A stretch of 14,772 bases of DNA from Saprospiraceae bacterium UBA7328 (GTDB taxonomy: Bacteria; Bacteroidota; Bacteroidia; Chitinophagales; Saprospiraceae). The stretch is taken from positions 1-14,772 of the forward strand of contig DKPS01000108.1 in NCBI GenBank assembly GCA_002471345.1, in the 5' to 3' direction. A model generated the notes under the pieces. That model did no database searches. It was not told the origin of the DNA and saw only the letters and a list, made by a program, of their open reading frames with translations. Below are positions 1 through 5,956 of this stretch, in pieces. How positions within the stretch are numbered: the first letter of the stretch is position 1; each line of letters starts with the position of its first letter. The position numbers and the translations under genes were made by a program.

Positions 1-33
1 CAGAACAATCCGTATAAAGCATGAATGTGAAGC

Positions 34-165
34 TTTTTATAATAATGAGTTCTTTTTAATGAAACCATAGAAGACACCGGTCTTTCCCTTTTAGCTCATC
101 TCTTACAAATTAACAGAATCAATTTAAATAAAATAATAGAGGATGGCTCAGTATACTTCTACTCA
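34..165 (+). repeat. dispersed repeat, copy 1 of 2 (~132 bases)
   Basis: This segment matches 4098-4230 in the same orientation. By hand alignment about 115 of 132 positions agree with a single one-base indel, so identity is in the high 80s percent. The shared core starts at TAATGAGTTCTTTTTAATGA and ends near CTACTCA. Neither strand carries a sustained open frame common to both copies. No terminal inverted repeats or target-site duplications are evident. It may be a decayed gene end or a non-autonomous element; the nature is unknown. Confidence 0.8.
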
Positions 166-234
166 AAAAGAGTGATAGAATCAAAGAGAGTTACCTGTCA
201 AACTTCTCTTGCTGTAGGTCTTACGTTGACGTCT

Positions 235-285
235 TTGAGTGAAGTTCACCGATATCTATCCATTGCTCATTGAGTGATGCTCTTA
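235..285 (+). repeat. short block homologous to the HxlR remnant, copy 1
   Basis: The block aligns to 4019-4068 with a one-base indel. Shared pieces include TGAGTGA, CGATA, TCCAT, CTCATTGAG and TGCTCTTA, roughly three quarters of positions by eye. In the second copy this block lies inside a decayed HxlR-like reading frame. Here in-frame stops break it, so it appears to be a more degraded piece of a related gene. One frame just upstream (about 200-272) reads somewhat like an HxlR C-terminus, with an LTLTSLSE stretch, but this is weak. Confidence 0.5.
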
Positions 286-380
286 AACCACCACAATCCA
301 AGTATGTCAGAAGAATAACAGAGGAAGTCCAGCATGCTACACCTTCAATTTAAGGCTTTAGCAATTTATTTTTCTCGATT

Positions 381-396
381 AACTAAATATTTAGTT
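381..396. promoter_or_regulatory. palindromic operator-like site 1 (perfect 16-base palindrome)
   Basis: The sequence AACTAAATATTTAGTT is a perfect 16-base palindrome 79 bases upstream of the BlaI-type start codon. Two more 16-base sites with the same AACTA/TAGTT arms follow at 416 and 434. BlaI/MecI repressors bind palindromes as dimers and commonly control their own operon. The repeated arms so near the repressor gene suggest autoregulation. The assignment is inference; the palindrome is directly visible. Confidence 0.6.
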
Positions 397-415
397 GAAT
401 TGTTTACATATCTGA

Positions 416-431
416 AACTAAAAATATAGTT
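416..431. promoter_or_regulatory. palindromic operator-like site 2
   Basis: AACTAAAAATATAGTT keeps the arms AACTA and TAGTT with a six-base centre. Adding the flanking A and T makes six-base arms. It starts 35 bases after site 1 and is separated from site 3 by two bases, so sites 2 and 3 lie on nearly the same DNA face and could be bound cooperatively. Confidence 0.55.
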
Positions 432-433
432 TT

Positions 434-449
434 AACTAATAATTTAGTT
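434..449. promoter_or_regulatory. palindromic operator-like site 3
   Basis: AACTAATAATTTAGTT has six-base arms AACTAA/TTAGTT around a TAAT centre. It ends 26 bases before the BlaI-type start codon, so a repressor bound here would probably overlap the transcription start. No convincing TAnnTTTG promoter element was found to anchor its exact position. Confidence 0.55.
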
Positions 450-475
450 CAAATGATTTTTTTCAACCATTTACT

Positions 476-838
476 ATGAAAATACTTACCAAAGCTGAGG
501 AGGAAATAATGAAGGTCCTTTGGGATTTGGATTTTGCCTTTGTTAAGGATATTATCTCCCAACTGCCTGATCCTAAACCAGCCTACAATACAGTATCCAC
601 CTTCATTCGCATATTAGAGCAAAAAGGATTTGTGGGCCATGAACCACATGGCAGGTCCCATAAATATTACCCTATAATAAACAAAGAGGCCTATACTAAG
701 ACATGTATGAAGGGTTTGGTTTCAAATTATTTTAGCGGGTCCTTTAAACAAATGGTTTCTTTCTTTACAAATGAAGAGGATCTCAGTATTGCAGAACTGG
801 AACAACTTATTAAGGAGATTAAAAAGAAAAAATCATGA
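476..838 (+). CDS. BlaI/MecI-family transcriptional repressor
   Basis: This 120-residue protein is the usual length for the BlaI/MecI/CopY family of winged-helix repressors. The N-terminal domain begins with an LTKAEEEIMKVLW pattern typical of the family. The recognition helix region is around residues 37-53 (YNTVSTFIRILEQKG), followed by the wing with HGRSHKYYP. The C-terminal third is a short dimerisation segment ending in a lysine tail. The start codon is the only sensible one and has no clear ribosome-binding site, as is usual in Bacteroidota. The stop overlaps the next start (ATGA), so the two genes are translationally coupled. In the model systems the repressor is inactivated by cleavage triggered by its membrane partner. 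Three palindromes upstream suggest it controls its own operon. The signal it answers to is unknown and need not be a beta-lactam. Confidence 0.9.
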   Translation: MKILTKAEEEIMKVLWDLDFAFVKDIISQLPDPKPAYNTVSTFIRILEQKGFVGHEPHGRSHKYYPIINKEAYTKTCMKGLVSNYFSGSFKQMVSFFTNEEDLSIAELEQLIKEIKKKKS

Positions 839-2331
839 AGAACTTCCTAATAGAACTTTCTGTTATCCACTTGGTACTTGTTCTTGCATATTTCTTCATA
901 CTTCGCAAAGAGCAGTATTATGGTCTTCAAAGATTCTACCTTATCCTGGTTGCACTTGTATCAATGGTGATTCCTCTTATAAAATTACCAAAGTTATTTC
1001 AAACTCAAGAAGTAATGGTCGTTGCACCCACTTTACCTTTTGAATCAACAGAAGCAGTAGTTCTTGCTCCGGTATCTGTGCAGTCGTTTTGGAATGATCA
1101 ATTACTGTTCACTATATATTTGATTGTTACTGGAATATTTCTACTCAAATTTTTATTTGATTTATTCAAAATCATACTCTTAAAGCAAAAGAGTCATCTA
1201 GAGTATACTGATGGTTATACTATAAGTAGAACCAATCATGATTTAGCAAGTTTTACGTTTTTCAATTGGATATTCCTTAACAAGAACATTCTTAGTCACC
1301 AACAGGAGTACGGGGTGATTTTAAAGCATGAAGAAGCACATGCTTCACTTTTGCATACCTATGACTTAATCCTTTTCGAATTATATACAGCATGCTTTTG
1401 GTGGTTGCCATCTGCATGGTTTGTACAAAAAGAAATTAAAAAAATACACGAATATCAGGCTGACACCTATGCTCTTAAGTCATTTGATGTTGACCATTAT
1501 TCGTCTATACTGATCAGTTCTATTTTAAAGTCCCATGGTTTGAGTTTGGCCAATTCATTCCATGATGGATTAATTTTAAAAAGACTAAAAGTTATGAAAC
1601 AAAAAACAAAAAAAATGAGCAATTGGAAATTCGGTGCATTAACGACATTATTTTTTATGCTCTTTACTTTTATGGCATGTACTGAGGACAAACTTGTTGC
1701 TCAAGATTCAAGTTCTTCAGCCTCAGAAAGAGAAACCTTTACTATAGTTGCTGAGCAACCATCATATGAAGGTGGCATGGATGCTTTATATAGGCATCTG
1801 ATGAACGAAATCAGATATCCTGACCTAGCAAGAAAAAATGGGGTAGAGGGGCGAATATATGTACAGTTCGTTATTGAGCGGAATGGTACAGTATCAGATG
1901 TCCAAACGGTCAAAGGCATAGGAGCTGGATGCGGACAAGAAGCAGAAAGAGTAATAAGCAAATTAACTTCATTTAAACCTGGAGTACAAAGAGGACGGAC
2001 AGTAAGGACTGTGATGACCCTGCCCATAGAATTCAAACTAGATCCTACTAAGGCAAATGCCGATAATAACGCCGAGGTAAGTATAGTGGTTGGAGAACTT
2101 CAAATGAAAAAGGAAAAGCTTCAGCTAGATGTTAAATATACAGATGGCTCATGGAAGGGAACATTGAAAGATAATGATGGAAATCCATTACCAGGAGCAA
2201 ATATCGTAGTAGAAGGTACAAAGTATGGTAGAGTTTCTGATCTTGATGGTTCATTTTCAATAGAAGCAAAAGAATCACAGAATGTGATTATCAGCTTTGT
2301 AGGATATGAAAGAATCAATCTCTCAAAGTAG
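835..2331 (+). CDS. M56-family (BlaR1-like) membrane metallopeptidase with TonB-C and CarboxypepD_reg-like domains
   Basis: The 498-residue protein has membrane segments near residues 5-22, 34-50 and 88-112, then an M56 peptidase domain. The zinc motif is HEEAH (165-169), with a second likely ligand region HEYQAD near 205-210. A further hydrophobic segment (about 264-282) ends in a cysteine. After a Ser-rich linker comes a TonB C-terminal domain (about 309-402, with a YPDLARKNGVEGRIYVQF core). A carboxypeptidase-regulatory-like domain follows (about 442-498, with PLPGANIVVEGT and VSDLDGSFS). There is no penicillin-binding sensor domain as in true BlaR1, so a beta-lactam ligand is not supported. 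It overlaps the BlaI-type gene by four bases. The likely role is sensing an envelope signal and relieving repression by proteolysis; this is inferred from the family. The last domain stops a little early but looks nearly complete. Confidence 0.88.
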   Translation: MKNFLIELSVIHLVLVLAYFFILRKEQYYGLQRFYLILVALVSMVIPLIKLPKLFQTQEVMVVAPTLPFESTEAVVLAPVSVQSFWNDQLLFTIYLIVTGIFLLKFLFDLFKIILLKQKSHLEYTDGYTISRTNHDLASFTFFNWIFLNKNILSHQQEYGVILKHEEAHASLLHTYDLILFELYTACFWWLPSAWFVQKEIKKIHEYQADTYALKSFDVDHYSSILISSILKSHGLSLANSFHDGLILKRLKVMKQKTKKMSNWKFGALTTLFFMLFTFMACTEDKLVAQDSSSSASERETFTIVAEQPSYEGGMDALYRHLMNEIRYPDLARKNGVEGRIYVQFVIERNGTVSDVQTVKGIGAGCGQEAERVISKLTSFKPGVQRGRTVRTVMTLPIEFKLDPTKANADNNAEVSIVVGELQMKKEKLQLDVKYTDGSWKGTLKDNDGNPLPGANIVVEGTKYGRVSDLDGSFSIEAKESQNVIISFVGYERINLSK

Positions 2332-2424
2332 GAAGGAGTTTAGACATAACTAAGAGGAGGAGGTAAGTAGTAGTTTTTCGAAATTTACTTTTTCATTATG
2401 AATAACTCTATTTACAAGACTAAG

Positions 2425-2497
2425 CGTTAGCAGTGCAAATTGATTTTGCCAACCTAAAATTGATGGATTCTATTCTCAATTTTAGGTTGGTCTAACG
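2425..2497. other. long perfect hairpin with CGTTAG/CTAACG flanks
   Basis: A perfect 15-base inverted repeat (CCAACCTAAAATTGA at 2449-2463, its complement at 2476-2490) surrounds a 12-base loop. It lies between the convergent ends of the BlaI/M56 operon and the minus-strand gene pair. Six-base complementary flanks CGTTAG (2425-2430) and CTAACG (2492-2497) add an outer arm, unevenly spaced. There is no T-run on either side, so it is not a classical intrinsic terminator, though it could act as a bidirectional one or stabilise mRNA ends. The flanks recall integron attC core sites, but their order is reversed relative to a canonical attC. Confidence 0.6.
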
Positions 2498-2563
2498 TTC
2501 AGCATAAAATGTGTTTCAAGGTAAATTTAAATCCTTTTTCTTGTTTGTTTTTCTCTTTTCTTC

Positions 2564-3055
2564 TTAGTGAAGACTAATGACTTTTGTGATTAGCCATTTA
2601 TCTTCCTCATTTTTCCATACCATTATAAATTTAACAGGTTTTGATTCAGTGTTTGGCTCTTGATTGTTATAAAATTTATGATAACCAATTTCGACTGCAC
2701 CATAATCTTTGATCGGATAGACCTCAATACTTCCTTCAATTAAAGTTCGAGTCACTTTTCCACAAATATTTCTTTCAATCGAAGCAAGAACTTCTTGTTT
2801 CGAAGAGTTCAAACCACCTTTGTCATGAAAGAATTCTAGATTTTTAGAATATAGTGATTCTTGCTTTTGCATATCACAAGTATTGTATGCATCAAAATAT
2901 TCTTTATCCTTTGCAACTATAATATCATAAACTTCTTTATCCACAGGCTCATATTCAGATGCATAGATTTCTTTGATTGTATTTTGTGAAAAGCTAAACT
3001 GATTAATCAAAAGCAAAGAAAGAATAGTTAAAAGTTTAGAATCTAGATTATTCAT
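2564..3055 (-). CDS. secreted NTF2-like (DUF4440/SnoaL-type) protein
   Basis: The 163-residue product begins with a signal peptide (about residues 1-23, hydrophobic LLTILSLLLINQFSF then a probable cleavage after the SQ region). The rest resembles the NTF2-like fold family. An N-terminal helix (VDKEVYDIIVAKDKEYFDAY) is followed by a segment containing ESLYSKNLEFFHDKGGL. The end is a WKNEEDKWLITKVIS strand typical of DUF4440 proteins. No catalytic residues can be assigned, so it is either a small-molecule-binding protein or an unknown enzyme. It starts five bases after the stop of the upstream minus-strand gene, so the two are probably cotranscribed. Function is unknown. Confidence 0.75.
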   Translation of the reverse strand: MNNLDSKLLTILSLLLINQFSFSQNTIKEIYASEYEPVDKEVYDIIVAKDKEYFDAYNTCDMQKQESLYSKNLEFFHDKGGLNSSKQEVLASIERNICGKVTRTLIEGSIEVYPIKDYGAVEIGYHKFYNNQEPNTESKPVKFIMVWKNEEDKWLITKVISLH

Positions 3056-3060
3056 GACGA

Positions 3061-3753
3061 TTATTTCAACTTTATTAGTTCTTTTTCAATGTCGGATACA
3101 AGTTGCTTTGCAGAGGCTAGTGTCGTAATGCACATATCATTAACATAAGCCTTTTTCCAATTCATTCTTGCATGGAGATAGTTTATATAGAATCGATCTT
3201 TAGTCCTGATATAAAATTGAAAATTCTCAGGTTCACCATTGTAGATCTGTCGTTCCTTCCATCTATATTGCTTTAAGGGATCACGTTGTTCGGTGTTCAG
3301 CCTTTCCACAATGAATCTAAACTGTTTGGTTAGGACATCATAGTAGCGCGCTAAGCTTTTCTTCAACTTTTTTGATTTAATTCTTTCAAAGCCTGAATTT
3401 TTAAGAGTCTCAAAAGCAGCACTGTTAATTTGATAGTCTTCAAAATGACTAATCCCTTTTAGGTAATATGACAAACTATCTTCATCTACCACATCCGATT
3501 CTAAAAGTGACATTGCTCTGGTTATCCTCTCTATAAAATCCTCTTGTACGCCTATATATGTTTTAAATACGTTTATGTCTTCGATCAGATTTTCCTTTAA
3601 CTCAATTAAAAGCTCAACTTGTTTTATTCGTTCCTTTCTACTTTCATTCCAGTTGTTCAGCCCAAAGGCACATAGGATACCGAAGATTATCACAACCATT
3701 TCAAGCAGATACTCAGCCCATTTTAGTTTTAAGGTTTTAAGGATTTTTTTCAT
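3061..3753 (-). CDS. DUF6090-like single-pass membrane protein
   Basis: The 230-residue protein starts with a basic stretch, then a single membrane segment (about residues 14-33) ending in FGLNNWNE. That pattern, followed by a charged coiled-coil-prone region (ESRKERIKQVELLIELKENLIEDI), marks a family common in Bacteroidota and usually annotated DUF6090. The remaining soluble part is mostly helical, with no recognised catalytic motif. It is the first gene of a two-gene minus-strand unit with the NTF2-like protein. Both run opposite to the neighbouring operon and lie next to decayed DNA, so the pair may be an accessory insertion. The family name is recalled from pattern, not searched. Confidence 0.7.
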   Translation of the reverse strand: MKKILKTLKLKWAEYLLEMVVIIFGILCAFGLNNWNESRKERIKQVELLIELKENLIEDINVFKTYIGVQEDFIERITRAMSLLESDVVDEDSLSYYLKGISHFEDYQINSAAFETLKNSGFERIKSKKLKKSLARYYDVLTKQFRFIVERLNTEQRDPLKQYRWKERQIYNGEPENFQFYIRTKDRFYINYLHARMNWKKAYVNDMCITTLASAKQLVSDIEKELIKLK

Positions 3754-3827
3754 AATTCAATCAATGACCACCATCTGGAAGGCGGTTACCTGTTGCAATG
3801 TTTCTACCCCTCTTTCGGTATAATAAT

Positions 3828-4090
3828 ATGGTTAAAGTAAAAAGAAATTGGAACAAATCGAATGTAGTGTTTAAGGAGTAGGTAGATACATAATATCTGC
3901 TACGCACCTGTTAGGTGGTCGTTGGAGTGTTATAGATTCGTTATTACGGAAAAGACCAAAATCGAGGAAGGGAGCTGCCCGCCTACCAGTTGTGACTACA
4001 GATTTTACAAGGAATGCTATGAGTGAGTTAATCGATAAAAATCCATCTCTCATTGAGCAGTGCTCTTATGTGGACTCAACTAGTTTATAA
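3828..4090 (+). pseudogene. broken HxlR-family winged-helix regulator
   Basis: The frame from ATG at 3828 reads MVKVKRNWNKSNVVFKE, then hits a TAG. Just after, a frameshift moves the readable protein into the next frame. There THLLGGRWSVIDSLLRKRPK matches the HxlR-family start (typically a GGRW or GGKW motif followed by a helix and RPKRF). Further on, LPVVTTDFTRNAMSELIDKN and SLIEQCSY align with the family's recognition helix and following strand. It then stops at 4088-4090, short of the usual 110-125 residues. One nonsense codon, one frameshift and C-terminal loss make it non-functional. The family match was made by eye. Confidence 0.6.
4019..4068 (+). repeat. short block homologous to 235-285, copy 2
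   Basis: This lies inside the HxlR remnant, encoding its MSELIDKNPSLIEQCS part, and matches 235-285 with one indel. Together with the larger repeat it shows that two related decayed loci flank the BlaI/M56 and DUF6090 genes. The order of the two blocks differs: here the short block precedes the long repeat, whereas near the left edge it follows it. Confidence 0.5.
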
Positions 4091-4097
4091 ATAGACC

Positions 4098-4230
4098 TTT
4101 TTATCATAATGAGTTCTTTTTAATGAAACCATAGAAGAATTCAGTCATTCCCTTTTAGCTCATCGATTACAAATTAACAGAATCAATTCAAATAAAATAA
4201 TTTAGGATGGACTCTGAATGCTGCTACTCA
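4098..4230 (+). repeat. dispersed repeat, copy 2 of 2 (~133 bases)
   Basis: This is the second copy of the 34-165 sequence, same orientation, with about 17 differences including a one-base insertion. It begins eight bases after the stop of the HxlR remnant. The rest of the intergenic stretch, 4231-4312, contains no further recognisable element besides AT-rich promoter-like sequence before the flavin monooxygenase gene. Confidence 0.8.
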
Positions 4231-4312
4231 GAAAAAGGTATTTATTCAGAATTATAATGATTTATGGATATACTGATCATATAGATCCTATCCTTGCAAA
4301 AAATAGAAAGTC

Positions 4313-5308
4313 ATGAGTTCATTCTTGGATATCCCTCTATCTGTCCTTGATCTTGCTGTCATTACTGAAGGGGGTACACCAGCAGATTCATTTGTAAATA
4401 GTTTGGACCTTGCTCAGCTTGTGGAGGAATTGGGATATCATAGATATTGGATGGCAGAACATCACAATATGGCGAGTATTGCTAGTTCTGCTACTTCTGT
4501 CTTGATAAGCCATATAGCTGGAGGGACATCTACACTGCGAGTAGGGTCTGGAGGTATCATGTTACCTAATCATGCACCTCTGACTATCGCTGAGCAGTTT
4601 GGTACATTGGCTTCATTATATCCTGAGAGAATAGACTTGGGATTGGGTCGGGCTCCTGGAACTGATCAAAAGACAGCTAGGGCACTTCAGAGAGATCCAA
4701 ATGCACCATTTAGGTTTCCCTCATTAGTGAAGGAGATCCAACAGTATTTTTCTGAAGATAATAAGACCTCCGATGTTAGAGCCATTCCTGGCGAAGGACT
4801 AGATATACCTATCTGGATATTAGGATCGAGTACTGATAGTGCTCATTTGGCAGCTGCTTTTGGACTGCCATACGCATTTGCTAGTCATTTTGCTCCTGCA
4901 CAATTGCATCATGCTTTGAAGGTGTACAAATCAGAGTTTGTAGCTTCTGAGCAATTAAAAGAACCCTATTGTATGGCATGTGTGAATGTCATCGGTGCAG
5001 ATTCTGATGATGAGGCAAATCTTCTTGCCACATCACTACAAAAAGTATTCATAGGTATCATTACTAACAATAGAAGACCACTTCAAGCTCCGGACCCTGA
5101 TTTTCAGCTGTTGCCAGATATTGCTGCTGTGATGAATCAGTTTTTAAAATATTCATTCATTGGCGGACCTGAAAAAATAAAACAAGAGATTTCCTCATTT
5201 GTAGCAACAACTCAAGTAGATGAAATCATGGTTACATCTCACATATATGACCACGCTGCGAGGAGAAAGTCCTATGAGTTACTCAAAAAGATACAAGAAG
5301 AAAGGTAA
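4313..5308 (+). CDS. LLM-class flavin-dependent oxidoreductase, YhbW-like
   Basis: This 331-residue protein belongs to the bacterial luciferase-like superfamily, in the group of E. coli YhbW (about 335 residues). Family landmarks are [11 protein letters not shown] at the start, [13 protein letters not shown] (about 41-53), [16 protein letters not shown], and the stretch [15 protein letters not shown]. Later come [28 protein letters not shown] and the C-terminal DEIMV strand. These match the YhbW type throughout without gaps in the core. Members bind reduced FMN supplied by a reductase and oxidise organic substrates; the substrate is not known. The start has only a weak purine stretch upstream. 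It ends seven bases from the convergent FKBP gene. Confidence 0.88.
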   Translation: MSSFLDIPLSVLDLAVITEGGTPADSFVNSLDLAQLVEELGYHRYWMAEHHNMASIASSATSVLISHIAGGTSTLRVGSGGIMLPNHAPLTIAEQFGTLASLYPERIDLGLGRAPGTDQKTARALQRDPNAPFRFPSLVKEIQQYFSEDNKTSDVRAIPGEGLDIPIWILGSSTDSAHLAAAFGLPYAFASHFAPAQLHHALKVYKSEFVASEQLKEPYCMACVNVIGADSDDEANLLATSLQKVFIGIITNNRRPLQAPDPDFQLLPDIAAVMNQFLKYSFIGGPEKIKQEISSFVATTQVDEIMVTSHIYDHAARRKSYELLKKIQEER

Positions 5309-5315
5309 TTTTAGT

Positions 5316-5780
5316 CTATTGGACAGAGATCAAATCTATGTCAAAACCAATATCAGTATTAGGAGGGATGCTTCCTGCTCCTCTGCTTCCATATGCCAGA
5401 TTAGCCGGTATAAAAAGCCTGATACTTCCACCGCTTCCTATGAGTTGAAGACCTTCCTGCCATCCCTGTATGAGATTGCCCAGAGTAAAAGTAACATTGC
5501 TACCACTATCAAACTGCTGACCATTTAGAAGATAACCACTATAATTAATCGTGATTGCATTTCTGACTTCTGGATTAGGAGGAGTCCCTTCGTTTTCTAT
5601 AATATAATGTAGACCAGAACTTGTGACCTGAGTAGTAAGACCATTAGTTGTAACGTATTCCTCTATTGTAGGCAGCGCTTCCTCATCATCACCGCAAGAT
5701 GAAAACAGTACACTAGAAAGAGCAAAAGTCAAAAGGATAATCCATCTATGATTGAGTTTAAATTTTATCATTCTTTTCAT
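5316..5780 (-). CDS. FKBP-type peptidyl-prolyl cis-trans isomerase, lipoprotein
   Basis: The 154-residue protein has a lipoprotein signal peptide ending in VLFSSC (lipid Cys29). It is followed directly by GDDEE, an acidic stretch that in Bacteroidota can direct lipoproteins to the cell surface. A short linker leads to one FKBP domain (about 68-154). Active-site residues of the family are visible: Y in INYSGYL, FD in GQQFDSG, GNLIQGW, AYGSRG and the final FDIDLISV. It should catalyse prolyl isomerisation in the envelope. A second in-frame ATG at 5769-5771 (MIKFKLN) is a possible alternative start: the predicted promoter places transcription initiation very near 5780. It is convergent with the flavin monooxygenase gene. 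Confidence 0.9.
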   Translation of the reverse strand: MKRMIKFKLNHRWIILLTFALSSVLFSSCGDDEEALPTIEEYVTTNGLTTQVTSSGLHYIIENEGTPPNPEVRNAITINYSGYLLNGQQFDSGSNVTFTLGNLIQGWQEGLQLIGSGGSIRLFIPANLAYGSRGAGSIPPNTDIGFDIDLISVQ

Positions 5781-5790
5781 TTTAGAATCG

Positions 5791-5821
5791 CAAAAGTATA
5801 GAATTTACTGACTTCGGCCAA
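5791..5821 (-). promoter_or_regulatory. Bacteroidota-type promoter for the FKBP gene
   Basis: On the minus strand TTG (complement of 5819-5821) is followed after exactly 20 bases by TACTTTTG (complement of 5791-5798). This matches the known Bacteroidota primary sigma consensus of a TTTG-type -33 element and TAnnTTTG -7 element at 19-21 base spacing. Initiation would fall near 5785, giving a very short leader. Confidence 0.65.
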
Positions 5822-5863
5822 TTCACTATACATGAACGCATAAATATTTATTAATAAACAATT

Positions 5864-5881
5864 TATATATATATATATATA
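5864..5881. repeat. TA dinucleotide tract, (TA)9
   Basis: Nine uninterrupted TA units sit between the two divergent promoters, within a wider AT-rich stretch (5841-5900). Such tracts melt and bend easily and can change length by slippage. It is about 20 bases upstream of the -33 element of the thioredoxin-like gene. Confidence 0.85.
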
Positions 5882-5901
5882 TTATATGAAATATTTTAAG
5901 G

Positions 5902-5932
5902 TTGATCTATTGATGTGGATGTGTTACTTTTG
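5902..5932 (+). promoter_or_regulatory. Bacteroidota-type promoter for the thioredoxin-like gene
   Basis: TTG at 5902-5904, a 20-base spacer and TACTTTTG at 5925-5932 give the same pattern as the opposing FKBP promoter. Initiation would be near 5939, leaving about an 18-base leader before the ATG at 5957. Confidence 0.65.
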
Positions 5933-5956
5933 TACCCTAATCATTAAAATTGTCAA

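Larger units (their letters stand above)
1..475. other. non-coding region upstream of the BlaI-type gene
   Basis: No intact gene is visible in this stretch. It holds one copy of a ~132-base dispersed repeat (34-165), a short block homologous to a decayed regulator gene farther on (235-285), and a run of palindromic operator-like sites just before the next gene (381-449). Bases 286-380 show nothing recognisable. The stretch reads as decayed coding DNA followed by a functional promoter/operator region. Confidence 0.6.

Noticed and set aside
34..165. Insertion sequence or MITE
   Set aside because: No terminal inverted repeats, target duplications or transposase fragments could be seen around either copy.
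771..1043. Open frame of 90 codons overlapping the BlaI/M56 junction
   Set aside because: It overlaps two well-supported genes in another frame, and its protein has no recognisable family features.
1701..2036. Antisense open frame of 111 codons inside the M56-TonB gene
   Set aside because: It is the reverse shadow of the TonB domain coding region, with no start context or family resemblance.
835..2331. Calling the M56 protein a beta-lactam resistance sensor (BlaR1/MecR1)
   Set aside because: There is no penicillin-binding sensor domain and no beta-lactamase or PBP gene nearby.
2354..2367. Strong Shine-Dalgarno-like GAGGAGGAGGTAAG after the M56 gene
   Set aside because: The only following ATG (about 2399) opens a ten-codon frame, so no gene can be supported.
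2425..2497. Calling the hairpin a true integron attC site
   Set aside because: The GTT and AAC cores are in the reverse order of a canonical attC, there is no partner site and no integrase in the window.
3871..4053. Minus-strand 60-codon open frame
   Set aside because: It is antisense to the HxlR remnant, which has clear family resemblance on the plus strand; the minus frame has none.
5220..5528. Plus-strand open frame of 102 codons after the flavin monooxygenase
   Set aside because: It overlaps the end of that gene and the antisense of the FKBP domain, whose conserved residues fix the true strand.
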